The notes below the pieces were generated by a model, which did not search any database, was not told where the DNA came from, and saw only the letters and a program-made list of their open reading frames with translations. A program made the translations under genes and the position numbers. From the NCBI RefSeq assembly GCF_031846265.1, contig NZ_JAVRIA010000004.1, positions 1 to 64,000 of the forward strand: a stretch of 64,000 bases of DNA, given 5' to 3'. This document shows, in pieces, positions 9,083-17,664 of this stretch; position 1 is the stretch's first letter; each line of letters begins with the position of its first letter. Source of the DNA: Microcosmobacter mediterraneus (GTDB lineage: Bacteria; Bacteroidota; Bacteroidia; Flavobacteriales; Flavobacteriaceae).

Positions 9083-10090
9083 TTGGATCAAGTAAAGCAG
9101 ATCGTTTCTGATATTAAGGCAAAGCACCTTAAACCTATTTATTTTTTAATGGGAGAGGAGCCTTACTATATTGATCGTATCTCAGATTTTATTCAAGATA
9201 ATATCTTATCGGAAGAAGAAAAGGGTTTTAACCAAATGGTGCTCTATGGTCGTGATGTTTCCATTGATGATATTGTATCTAATGCTAAACGCTTTCCAAT
9301 GATGGCTGAACACCAAGTTGTTATTGTAAAAGAAGCTCAGGATTTATCGAGAACCATAGAGAAGTTGGTCTCTTATGCTGAAAATCCGCAGCCAACTACA
9401 ATCCTTGTTATTAATTACAAATACAAAAAAATAGATAAACGCAAAACGTTGTATAAGGCTTTGCAGAAAACAGGTTTGGTTTACGAGAGTAAAAAGCTTT
9501 ACGAAAATCAAGTTGCAGAATGGATTAGACGTGTTTTAGCAGGTAAAAAATTTAGTATTGCACCTAAAGCCGCACAAATGTTGGTTGAGTTTTTAGGTAC
9601 AGATTTAAGTAAAATCAACAATGAGCTAGAGAAGCTTCAAATTATATTACCTGAAGGCACACAAATCTCACCAGAACATATTGAAGAGAATATTGGTATA
9701 AGTAAGGACTTCAATAATTTTGAGTTACGTAAAGCCATTGGAAGCAGAAACGATCTCAAAGCTTACAGAATTGTAAAATATTTTGCTAATAATCCTAAGG
9801 ATAATCCTATGGTGGTAACAGTGTCTTTGTTGTTTAATTTCTTTTCTCAGTTATTGCATTTTCATGGTTTACAGGATAAAAACCCAAGGCATGTTGCTTC
9901 TGCACTAAAGATTAATCCTTACTTTGTTAATGAGTATGTTACAGCAGCTCGTAATTTTCCTATGAAAAAAGTGAGTAGTATTGTTTCTACACTTAGAGAT
10001 TTTGATGTAAAAAGTAAAGGTGTTGGTGCCAATGCAGTGCCTCAAGGCGATTTACTAAAAGAACTACTTAATAAAATTCTTAACGCTTAG
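9083..10090 (+). CDS. holA: DNA polymerase III subunit delta
   Basis: The 335-residue protein is the clamp-loader delta subunit, which opens the beta clamp. The N-terminal P-loop-like region lacks a functional Walker A site (HLKPIYFLMGEEPYYIDRI), as expected for delta. The lid and collar regions follow, with FNNFELRKAIGSRNDLKAYRI and a helical C-terminal domain. Length is typical. The start is TTG at 9083 (M-D-Q-V-K). Its last 11 bases overlap the convergent acyltransferase gene. It is a core replication gene and no oddity is seen. Confidence 0.92.
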   Translation: MDQVKQIVSDIKAKHLKPIYFLMGEEPYYIDRISDFIQDNILSEEEKGFNQMVLYGRDVSIDDIVSNAKRFPMMAEHQVVIVKEAQDLSRTIEKLVSYAENPQPTTILVINYKYKKIDKRKTLYKALQKTGLVYESKKLYENQVAEWIRRVLAGKKFSIAPKAAQMLVEFLGTDLSKINNELEKLQIILPEGTQISPEHIEENIGISKDFNNFELRKAIGSRNDLKAYRIVKYFANNPKDNPMVVTVSLLFNFFSQLLHFHGLQDKNPRHVASALKINPYFVNEYVTAARNFPMKKVSSIVSTLRDFDVKSKGVGANAVPQGDLLKELLNKILNA

Positions 10091-11174
10091 ATTGTAGTCT
10101 GTTAAGTATACCTTTCAGTTTTCCATAGACAAAAGTATTGGTCTTAACACGATATAGTGCAATTAAGGTCACCACAGATAAAAACATCAATGCACCAAAA
10201 ATAGCTTGCCAAGGTGTTAGTGTTTTACCAATAATTTGATAGAGACCATAACCTGTAAAACTTCCGTATATAATGATAAAATGTATCACATAAATGGATA
10301 ATGTTTTTTGCCCAATTTTAAAAATTAAGGATTGTTTTAAAAACCGTTCAAAGGTATAGAAAAAGGCAAATAACAGAAGAACATTGCCAAGTCTTGGGAA
10401 TAGATAGTTATAATACGAAATATCTTTAAACATCTCTATATCAGTTAAATTGTATAACCAATTTGCAGCATGTGCTGAATAATTTACAAATACATAACCT
10501 ACGATGATAAAGGTTAAAATCATAGTAAGTTTAAACTTGTTTCTATGTAAATGTCTATAAAACGATACAGCAATAGAAGCTCCAAAAGTCATATAACCAA
10601 ACCATGGTAAAAATGTGAATATTGAACCATTCTCCTTACTGAGATAATTAGCAATAAAAGCAGGAACGTTTTCCAATCTCAAATCTCTATATAGTGGCTC
10701 TGTTAAAAAAACACAAATACCAATACTGAAGCAAACAATACCATATAATAGGCAAACTCTAAAACATAATTGATAGAGGACCACGAGTACGATGAGCGAT
10801 AAACCAATAATCTGTAAAACATCAGTAACCAGAAAGTATGGTGTAAATTTTAAAGCTATCCAATCAAAAACAGGAATACGAAGCAAGTAGCCAATACCAA
10901 TAAGCATAAGTCCACGATAAATTCCTTTTTTCATGCGACGCTTATCATCACCTTTATCTCTAGCTTTTAAAAGTAGGTAAGTAAAGATTAAACCAGAAAT
11001 AGTAAAAAACGTAGGAGCTGTAATTCCTCTAAAATAAGACCAAACTCTAAATATCATATTGTTTGGATCTCTATATACAGGATCTAACAAAGCGTCAATA
11101 AAATGACCTTGCAGCATCATAAGTATAGCAAATGCACGCATTGCATCTATAAAAAAGAGACGACTGGTCTTCAC
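10080..11174 (-). CDS. DUF1624 / HGSNAT-like membrane acyltransferase
   Basis: The 364-residue protein has about ten membrane segments. It opens with RLFFIDAMRAFAILMMLQGHFID, the signature of the heparan-alpha-glucosaminide N-acetyltransferase-like / DUF1624 group; the His in QGH is the likely acyl-transfer residue. TFFTISGLIFTYLLL follows. It probably acylates a cell-surface or periplasmic sugar. The start is GTG at 11174, with a TACCTTTG promoter element 18 bases upstream. The 3' end overlaps holA by 11 bases. Substrate is unknown. Confidence 0.82.
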   Translation of the reverse strand: MKTSRLFFIDAMRAFAILMMLQGHFIDALLDPVYRDPNNMIFRVWSYFRGITAPTFFTISGLIFTYLLLKARDKGDDKRRMKKGIYRGLMLIGIGYLLRIPVFDWIALKFTPYFLVTDVLQIIGLSLIVLVVLYQLCFRVCLLYGIVCFSIGICVFLTEPLYRDLRLENVPAFIANYLSKENGSIFTFLPWFGYMTFGASIAVSFYRHLHRNKFKLTMILTFIIVGYVFVNYSAHAANWLYNLTDIEMFKDISYYNYLFPRLGNVLLLFAFFYTFERFLKQSLIFKIGQKTLSIYVIHFIIIYGSFTGYGLYQIIGKTLTPWQAIFGALMFLSVVTLIALYRVKTNTFVYGKLKGILNRLQSKR

Positions 11175-11192
11175 AAAAGGTTAGTTAAGCTA

Positions 11193-11200
11193 CAAAGGTA
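11193..11200 (-). promoter_or_regulatory. -7 promoter element TACCTTTG
   Basis: The minus-strand sequence TACCTTTG matches TAnnTTTG exactly. It is placed 18 bases before the GTG start of the DUF1624 gene, giving a short leader of about 10-12 bases. No convincing -33 TTG is seen. Confidence 0.5.
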
Positions 11201-11228
11201 AGGTTTCGGGAATTAATAGAATTTTGGA

Positions 11229-11262
11229 GGGCTACGCTTCATATACATTGTTGTGCAGTTGG
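11229..11262 (-). other. Cassette-tail-like motif downstream of the esterase gene
   Basis: On the esterase strand this reads from CCAACTGCACAACAATG to TATATGAAGCGTAGCCC, starting about 20 bases after the stop codon. It resembles an ACAACAATG-TATA-GCG-GCC pattern that I recall after cassette-like, mobile single genes in Bacteroidota. It is more GC-rich than the surrounding spacer. The resemblance is from memory, so the assignment is tentative. Confidence 0.35.
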
Positions 11263-11282
11263 TCTTTAATTATCTCTGTTAA

Positions 11283-12155
11283 CTATTCAATATTAAGGTC
11301 TCTCCATAACCAAATTAATGACTCTGGCAAAATTGCTCCTCCATGCTTACCGTTATGAGATCCAGTACCTTTTTCAAATTTAAAGTCATAGTTTTTGTAC
11401 TTGAATGCGGATTCCATTTGCAGATTTCCTAACCACCAGTCACCAAATTCATTATTTAAATCATCGCTACCGTCTTGCATAAAAATTCTTATATCCTTTT
11501 TTTTATTTTTTCTAATCATAGAGGGAAAGTTATGGCCGCCGCGGATATCTGTGTAGCTTCCTATATGACTCAATACTTTATGAAAATAATCAGTCCTATG
11601 CCAAGCGGCTGTAAAGGCACAAATTGCACCTGAAGACAAACCACCAATCCCATGCATCTTCCGGTCGTTTGAGATATTATATTTCTTTTTTACCTCCGGA
11701 ATAATTTCGTCCAGAAGCATAGTCACATATTTGTCATTTAGCACATCGTATTCCTCCCGTCTATTACTTACCTTCCATCTTACAAGGGGATATTCTTTTG
11801 AACTATGTCCTGGATTTACAAATAAGCAAATTGTAATCGGCAGTTTCTTTTGATGGATAAGATTGTCATATACTATCGGAACTCTAAAATATCCAGCTTC
11901 ATCTAGATATGCATGACCGTCTTGAAAAACCATTAAAGCTGCTGGTTTAGTTGAATCATATTGTGCTGGCACATAGATGTAGTATTCCCGGAAAGTATTT
12001 TTATAGATTTTACTTTCCCACTCATATTTTGTAACAACTCCTTCGGGTACGCCTAACTGTCGTTGAGAATATGGTCCTAATTCATAAATTGAATCTTGTG
12101 AAAACACTGTTACGGTTACAAGAATAAAAATTATAAGAATAAATAGACGTCTCAT
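11283..12155 (-). CDS. Secreted esterase, enterochelin-esterase (Fes/PF00756) type
   Basis: The 290-residue precursor starts at ATG 12155 with a clean signal peptide (MRRLFILIIFILVTVTVFS); an ATG at 12206 would place 17 unlikely residues before it. The alpha/beta-hydrolase nucleophile is in GIGGLSSGAICAF. A candidate Asp is in FMQDGSDDLNN and a candidate His in GSHNGKHGG, near the C-terminus. The FREYYIYVPAQYDSTKPAALMVFQDG start of the fold is typical of the family. The gene is visibly richer in CC/GG runs and CCG codons than its neighbours and has a cassette-like motif after its stop, so recent acquisition is likely. Substrate is unknown. Confidence 0.85.
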   Translation of the reverse strand: MRRLFILIIFILVTVTVFSQDSIYELGPYSQRQLGVPEGVVTKYEWESKIYKNTFREYYIYVPAQYDSTKPAALMVFQDGHAYLDEAGYFRVPIVYDNLIHQKKLPITICLFVNPGHSSKEYPLVRWKVSNRREEYDVLNDKYVTMLLDEIIPEVKKKYNISNDRKMHGIGGLSSGAICAFTAAWHRTDYFHKVLSHIGSYTDIRGGHNFPSMIRKNKKKDIRIFMQDGSDDLNNEFGDWWLGNLQMESAFKYKNYDFKFEKGTGSHNGKHGGAILPESLIWLWRDLNIE

Positions 12156-12358
12156 TATAGTTCGTTTAATATGGCTATTGGTATTTAATATTTTAATTGC
12201 ATACAATGCCTAAGATATGATTTGTTTTAATTGATTATATCGACCGATAAGCTAAGTTAGATTTTTATTTACTTAATGCCAATGCTTTAGAAATTTCAGT
12301 TATGAGTAATTATTAACAATATCCTATAAGTCTATTCTGTTTAGTACTTTTATAACCA

Positions 12359-13744
12359 ATGCAGCAACTAGACCAACTACTCGCAGATTTTTCATCCTTA
12401 GCTTGGGGAATTCCCCTATTAGTCTTACTGATTGGAGGAGGACTTTATCTGTTAATATGTTCTAAATTCTTACCATTCCGTTTTTTTGGTCATGCCATAC
12501 AAGTTTTGCGTGGCAAATACGATGATCCTAATGATCCAGGAGAGATAAGCCACTTTAAAGCCTTAACTACAGCATTATCCTCTACTATTGGCATGGGAAA
12601 TATTGCTGGTGTGGCCTTAGCCATTTCTGTTGGTGGACCTGGCGCTATGTTTTGGATGTGGATAAGTGCCATTGTTGGGATGTCTACAAAGTTTTTTACG
12701 TCGACCTTAGCGATTATGTATCGTGGTAAAGATAGTAAAGGCCAACTTCAAGGTGGACCAATGTATTTTATTCGAGAAGGTTTAGGCAAAAACTGGACCT
12801 TTCTGGCTATACTATTTTCAATTTTTGGTATGCTTGGTGCACTGCCTGTAGTCAACGTTAACCAATTAAAACAAGCCATAAATGATATTATCTTAATACC
12901 TAATGGTGTCGAAGTAAGTCTTATGACTGACTTAATTATTGCAGCTGTATTAGTTGTTTTTACGTCTATTGTAATTCTTGGTGGACTAAAGCGAATTAGT
13001 ACAATTGCTTCTAAAATGGTGCCTTCTATGGTCATCCTTTATTTTGTTTTAGTACTAATTATTTTGGGGATCAACTATACCGAAGTGCCAAAATATTTCG
13101 TAATGATTTTTACAGATGCATTTGAAGCTAATTTTATAGATGGTGATGCTGCATTTGGAGGTGTCCTCGGCGCTTTAGTTCTTTTGGGAATAAAACGTGG
13201 TGCATTTTCTAACGAAGCTGGTATTGGTACAGCGCCAATGGCGCATGGTGCAGCTAAAACAGATGAACCTGTTCGTGAAGGTTTAGTAGCGATGTTAGGT
13301 CCTGTAATAGATACTTTAATTGTTTGTACACTAACAGCACTTGCCATATTAGTGACAGGCGTTTGGCAAACCACTTCAGATAATGGTGTGAGTCTAACAG
13401 CTTCTGCATTCAAAGATGCAATGCCAGGAATTGGACAGTATTTATTAATGATTTGCGTATTCATATTCAGTATTTCTTCGCTGTTTTCTTATGCGTACTA
13501 TGGTACAAAATGTATGTCCTTTTTAATAGGCGCAGATCGAAAACACTATTACAATTATTTGTATATAGCGAGTATTATTTTGGCAGCAACAACTTCATTT
13601 AGTGCCATGATAAATTTTATTGATGGCGTTTTTGCATTGATGGCCATTCCAACCATGATAGCAACCATTTTATTAGCACCAAAAGTGACCAAAGAGTTAA
13701 AACAGTATATAATCCGATTAAAATCTAACCATGACGAATTCTGA
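12359..13744 (+). CDS. Alanine/glycine:cation symporter (AGCS family)
   Basis: The 461-residue inner-membrane protein has about eleven hydrophobic segments. Family blocks include ALSSTIGMGNIAGVALAISVGGPGAMFWMW, QGGPMYFI and GIKRGAFSNEAGIGTAPMAHGAAKT, which are diagnostic of Na+ (or H+):alanine/glycine symporters. Start is ATG 12359. The DUF4212 gene begins inside its last 14 bases, so the gene heads an uptake operon with the solute:sodium symporter and acetyl-CoA synthetase. Substrate preference between Ala and Gly cannot be read from sequence. Confidence 0.93.
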   Translation: MQQLDQLLADFSSLAWGIPLLVLLIGGGLYLLICSKFLPFRFFGHAIQVLRGKYDDPNDPGEISHFKALTTALSSTIGMGNIAGVALAISVGGPGAMFWMWISAIVGMSTKFFTSTLAIMYRGKDSKGQLQGGPMYFIREGLGKNWTFLAILFSIFGMLGALPVVNVNQLKQAINDIILIPNGVEVSLMTDLIIAAVLVVFTSIVILGGLKRISTIASKMVPSMVILYFVLVLIILGINYTEVPKYFVMIFTDAFEANFIDGDAAFGGVLGALVLLGIKRGAFSNEAGIGTAPMAHGAAKTDEPVREGLVAMLGPVIDTLIVCTLTALAILVTGVWQTTSDNGVSLTASAFKDAMPGIGQYLLMICVFIFSISSLFSYAYYGTKCMSFLIGADRKHYYNYLYIASIILAATTSFSAMINFIDGVFALMAIPTMIATILLAPKVTKELKQYIIRLKSNHDEF

Positions 13745-13991
13745 TAAAGCCAAGCGCTATTGGCGAACTAATATTAAATATGTGCTCATTTTATTATTGA
13801 TTTGGTTTTTAGCGTCTTATGGCGCAGGAGTTATATTTAAAGATGAACTAAACACAATTAAAATAGGAGGCTTTAAACTAGGCTTTTGGTTTGCGCAGCA
13901 AGGTGCAATGTATGTCTTCGTCATTCTCATTTTTGTGTATGTACGATTAATGAACAAACTAGATAAAACCTATGGCTATGATGTTGATTAA
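13731..13991 (+). CDS. DUF4212 small subunit of solute:sodium symporter
   Basis: The 86-residue protein has two membrane helices. It contains RYWRTNIKYVLILLLIWFL and FKLGFWFAQQGAMYVFVILIFVYV, which define DUF4212. In known arrangements this protein always precedes a VC_2705-type solute:sodium symporter, as it does here. It overlaps the AGCS gene by 14 bases at its 5' end. A role as an accessory subunit comparable to the small subunits of other symporters is inferred from context. Confidence 0.92.
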   Translation: MTNSDKAKRYWRTNIKYVLILLLIWFLASYGAGVIFKDELNTIKIGGFKLGFWFAQQGAMYVFVILIFVYVRLMNKLDKTYGYDVD

Positions 13992-14004
13992 TAAATTACT
14001 CGTC

Positions 14005-15705
14005 ATGGATGTTCAGAATTGGACGTACATTTTGGTTGGGCTAACCTTTGCTTTATATATAGGCATTGCGATATGGTCTAGAGCAAGTTCTACCAAAGAA
14101 TTTTATGTTGCTGGATCAGGTGTCTCACCTTTAGCAAATGGTATGGCAACAGCAGCAGATTGGATGAGTGCAGCATCATTTATTTCAATGGCAGGCATTA
14201 TTTCGTTTGCTGGTTATGATGGTGCTGTGTATTTAATGGGTTGGACAGGTGGTTATGTATTACTCGCACTATTACTCGCACCATACTTGCGTAAGTTTGG
14301 TAAGTTCACAGTACCAGATTTTATTGGCGACCGCTACTATTCCCAAACAGCAAGAATCGTTGCAGTTATTTGTGCCTTACTTGTGTCTTTTACGTATGTG
14401 GCAGGACAGATGCGTGGTGTGGGAATTGTATTTTCAAGATTCTTGGAAGTAGACATAAATACAGGCGTAATTATTGGTATGCTCATTGTATTGTTTTATG
14501 CCGTTTTAGGTGGTATGAAAGGTATTACCTATACGCAAGTTGCGCAATATTGTGTTCTGATTTTTGCCTTCATGGTACCAGCTATTTTTATTTCCATTCA
14601 GATGACAGGAAATCCTATTCCACAATTAGGATTTGGGAGTGAACTTGCAGATGGTTCAGGCACGTATTTATTAGATAAGTTAGATGGTCTAAGCGCAGAG
14701 TTAGGTTTTGCCGAATATACTCAAGGTTCTAAATCTTTGTTTGATGTATTCGCGATAACGCTAGCATTAATGGTTGGTACTGCAGGTTTACCTCATGTTA
14801 TTGTTCGGTTTTTTACAGTAAAACGAGTTCGTGATGCTCGAAAATCTGCTGGAATTGCTTTATTGTTAATTGTGATATTGTATTCTACAGCACCAGCTGT
14901 GGCAGTTTTTGCGCGTACTAATTTAATTGAAACGGTTTCGAATAAACCTTATGCCGAAGTTCCAGAATGGTTTAAAAAATGGGAAACTACAGGCTTAATA
15001 ACCTTTACAGATAAAAATGGCGATGGGTTAATTAACTATGTCGCAGATAAAGAACAAAACGAATTAATTGTAGATCGAGACATTATGGTTTTAGCTAATC
15101 CAGAAATAGCCAAATTGCCAAATTGGGTGATTGCTTTAGTGGCTGCTGGTGGTTTAGCTGCTGCATTATCCACTGCTGCTGGATTATTGTTAGTAATTTC
15201 TTCTGCTGTGTCACATGATTTGATTAAGAAAGTGTACAAACCAAATATTTCAGAAAAAGGCGAACTAATTGCTGCGCGTTTGTCTGCTGTTGGTGCAGTT
15301 TGTATTGCTGGTTACTTCGGAATTAATCCTCCAGGTTTTGTTGCTGCTGTAGTTGCTCTGGCTTTTGGTCTCGCAGCTGCATCCTTTTTCCCTGCGATTA
15401 TCTTAGGTATTTTTTATAAGCGAATGAATAAGGAAGGCGCAATTGCAGGAATGGTTGTAGGCATTACTGCGATGCTATTATATATGATGAAATATAAGCT
15501 AGGTTGGTTTGATGAGACTTTACCAGATAAAAGTGAGTGGTGGTTCGGAATTTCTCCTGAAGGTTTTGGAACTGTGGCTATGATTCTTAATTTTATTGTG
15601 GCTATAGTCGTTATGAATTTTACCAAAGCACCACCAAAGGAGGTTCAAGAGATTGTAGATAACATTAGAATACCATCTGGTGCAGGTGAATCCATAAACC
15701 ATTAA
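14005..15705 (+). CDS. Solute:sodium symporter, VC_2705/ActP-like
   Basis: The 566-residue inner-membrane protein of the SSS family has about thirteen hydrophobic segments, with FYVAGSGVSPLANGMATAADWMSAASFISMAG and GTAGLPHVIVRFFTV blocks. I chose ATG 14005 (MDVQNWTYILVG); an upstream ATG at 13972 would overlap the DUF4212 gene and add eleven residues. A DKNGDGLI loop near residue 336 looks like an EF-hand calcium site in an extramembrane insertion. The pairing with DUF4212 upstream and acs downstream suggests uptake of acetate or another short organic acid; that is inference. Confidence 0.9.
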   Translation: MDVQNWTYILVGLTFALYIGIAIWSRASSTKEFYVAGSGVSPLANGMATAADWMSAASFISMAGIISFAGYDGAVYLMGWTGGYVLLALLLAPYLRKFGKFTVPDFIGDRYYSQTARIVAVICALLVSFTYVAGQMRGVGIVFSRFLEVDINTGVIIGMLIVLFYAVLGGMKGITYTQVAQYCVLIFAFMVPAIFISIQMTGNPIPQLGFGSELADGSGTYLLDKLDGLSAELGFAEYTQGSKSLFDVFAITLALMVGTAGLPHVIVRFFTVKRVRDARKSAGIALLLIVILYSTAPAVAVFARTNLIETVSNKPYAEVPEWFKKWETTGLITFTDKNGDGLINYVADKEQNELIVDRDIMVLANPEIAKLPNWVIALVAAGGLAAALSTAAGLLLVISSAVSHDLIKKVYKPNISEKGELIAARLSAVGAVCIAGYFGINPPGFVAAVVALAFGLAAASFFPAIILGIFYKRMNKEGAIAGMVVGITAMLLYMMKYKLGWFDETLPDKSEWWFGISPEGFGTVAMILNFIVAIVVMNFTKAPPKEVQEIVDNIRIPSGAGESINH

Positions 15706-15747
15706 AAATGACATCTAATCATTTTTATGTTTAAGTAAAAAAACAAA

Positions 15748-17655
15748 ATGAGTAATTATCACATAAAACATCTTGAAGAGTACTATCAAGTTTATAGACA
15801 ATCGGTTCAAAAACCTGAATTGTTTTGGGAAGAAATTGCCGAAGAGCACTTTGTTTGGCGAAAAAAATGGGATAGAATTTTAAGTTGGGATTTTTCAAAA
15901 CCTGAGGTAAAATGGTTTGAAGGTGCAAAATTAAATATCACTGAGAATTGTATCGATAGACACCTTCACGTAAGAGGTGATAAAACAGCAATTATTTTTG
16001 AGCCTAATAATCCTGATGAAGGTGCGCAACATATAAGTTATAAAGAACTGCATCAAAACGTTTGCAAATTCGCCAATGTACTTTATGATAAAGGCATTAA
16101 AAAAGGAGATCGCGTATGTATTTATTTGCCAATGATTCCTGAGCTAGCTTATGCTGTTTTAGCTTGTGCGCGAATAGGAGCAGTGCATTCTGTTGTTTTT
16201 GCAGGATTTTCATCGACTGCCTTAGCTACGCGTATTAACGACTGTGATGCTAAAATGGTCATTACTTCAGATGGTTCCTTCAGGGGTGCTAAAACTATAG
16301 ATTTAAAAGGTATTGTTGACGAAGCTTTAGAAGACTGTAATGGTGTAGACTCTGTATTAGTTGCCAAACGTATTCATAGCGATATTGTAATGAAGGACGG
16401 AAGAGACCACTGGCTACAGCCTTTACTAGATGATGCTTATAATGAGTTTACTGCAGTAATTATGGATGCTGAAGATCCTCTATTCATTTTATATACTTCG
16501 GGTTCAACAGGAAAGCCAAAAGGTATGGTACATTCTTGTGCTGGATATATGGTGTATTCGGCCTATACGTTTAAGAATGTATTTCAGTATAAAGAGGAAG
16601 ATGTGTATTGGTGTACTGCAGATATAGGTTGGATTACAGGTCATAGTTATATTGTGTATGGACCATTAGCCAATGGTGCGACAACAGTTATGTTTGAAGG
16701 TGTTCCAAGTTATCCAGATTTTGGTCGCTTTTGGCAAATTGTAGAGAAACATAAAGTGAATCAGTTTTACACAGCACCTACAGCTATTAGAGCATTGGCT
16801 AAAGAAGGTTTAGAGGTTGTAGAGCCTTATGATTTATCCTCTTTGAAAGTGCTTGGAACTGTTGGAGAACCCATTAATGAAGAAGCATGGCATTGGTATA
16901 ACGATAATATTGGAAAGAAAAAATCACCAATTGTAGATACGTGGTGGCAAACTGAAACAGGAGGTATTATGATTTCTCCAATTCCGTTTAGTACACCTAC
17001 CAAACCAACGTATGCGACATTACCTTTACCAGGTATTCAACCAGCACTTATGGATGGAGAAGGAAATGAAATTTCTGGTAATCAAGTATCAGGACGATTA
17101 TGTATAAAATTCCCATGGCCTTCCATGGCAAGAACGATTTGGGGAAACCATCAACGTTATAAAGACACCTATTTTTCAGCCTTTAAAAATATGTATTTTA
17201 CAGGTGATGGTGCATTGCGTGATGAGGTTGGTTATTATCGTATTACAGGTCGTGTAGATGACGTCATTATCGTCTCTGGACACAATTTAGGAACAGCACC
17301 AATCGAAGATGCGATTAACGAACATCCTGCTGTTGCAGAATCTGCTATAGTTGGTTTTCCACATGACATCAAAGGCAATGCACTTTATGGTTATGTGACT
17401 CTAAAGGATGTTGGAGAAAGTCGTAATCATGACAATTTAAGAAAGGAAATAAACCAACTTATTACAGAGCGTATTGGTCCAATTGCTAAGCTCGAAAAAA
17501 TTCAGTTTACCTTAGGCTTACCTAAAACACGCTCAGGTAAAATTATGCGACGCATTTTAAGAAAAATAGCTCATAACGAGGTTTCTAATCTAGGAGATAC
17601 GTCCACATTATTGAATCCAGAAGTGGTTCAAAATATAATTGATAATGCCTTATAA
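15748..17655 (+). CDS. acs: Acetyl-CoA synthetase (AMP-forming)
   Basis: The 635-residue cytosolic enzyme activates acetate with ATP and CoA through acetyl-AMP. Visible motifs are the P-loop YTSGSTGKPKG (about residues 249-259), TWWQTETGGIM for adenine and acetate binding, YRITGRVDDVIIVSGH at the hinge, and PKTRSGKIMRR with Lys598 as the conserved catalytic, acetylation-regulated lysine. Length is normal for Acs. It lies 42 bases after the symporter gene, in line with an acetate uptake-plus-activation operon. Confidence 0.96.
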   Translation: MSNYHIKHLEEYYQVYRQSVQKPELFWEEIAEEHFVWRKKWDRILSWDFSKPEVKWFEGAKLNITENCIDRHLHVRGDKTAIIFEPNNPDEGAQHISYKELHQNVCKFANVLYDKGIKKGDRVCIYLPMIPELAYAVLACARIGAVHSVVFAGFSSTALATRINDCDAKMVITSDGSFRGAKTIDLKGIVDEALEDCNGVDSVLVAKRIHSDIVMKDGRDHWLQPLLDDAYNEFTAVIMDAEDPLFILYTSGSTGKPKGMVHSCAGYMVYSAYTFKNVFQYKEEDVYWCTADIGWITGHSYIVYGPLANGATTVMFEGVPSYPDFGRFWQIVEKHKVNQFYTAPTAIRALAKEGLEVVEPYDLSSLKVLGTVGEPINEEAWHWYNDNIGKKKSPIVDTWWQTETGGIMISPIPFSTPTKPTYATLPLPGIQPALMDGEGNEISGNQVSGRLCIKFPWPSMARTIWGNHQRYKDTYFSAFKNMYFTGDGALRDEVGYYRITGRVDDVIIVSGHNLGTAPIEDAINEHPAVAESAIVGFPHDIKGNALYGYVTLKDVGESRNHDNLRKEINQLITERIGPIAKLEKIQFTLGLPKTRSGKIMRRILRKIAHNEVSNLGDTSTLLNPEVVQNIIDNAL

Positions 17656-17664
17656 ACTTTAAAT

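Noticed and set aside
12490..13464. Three long antisense frames opposite the AGCS symporter
   Set aside because: They lie wholly inside a gene with strong family motifs and show no motif or start context of their own.
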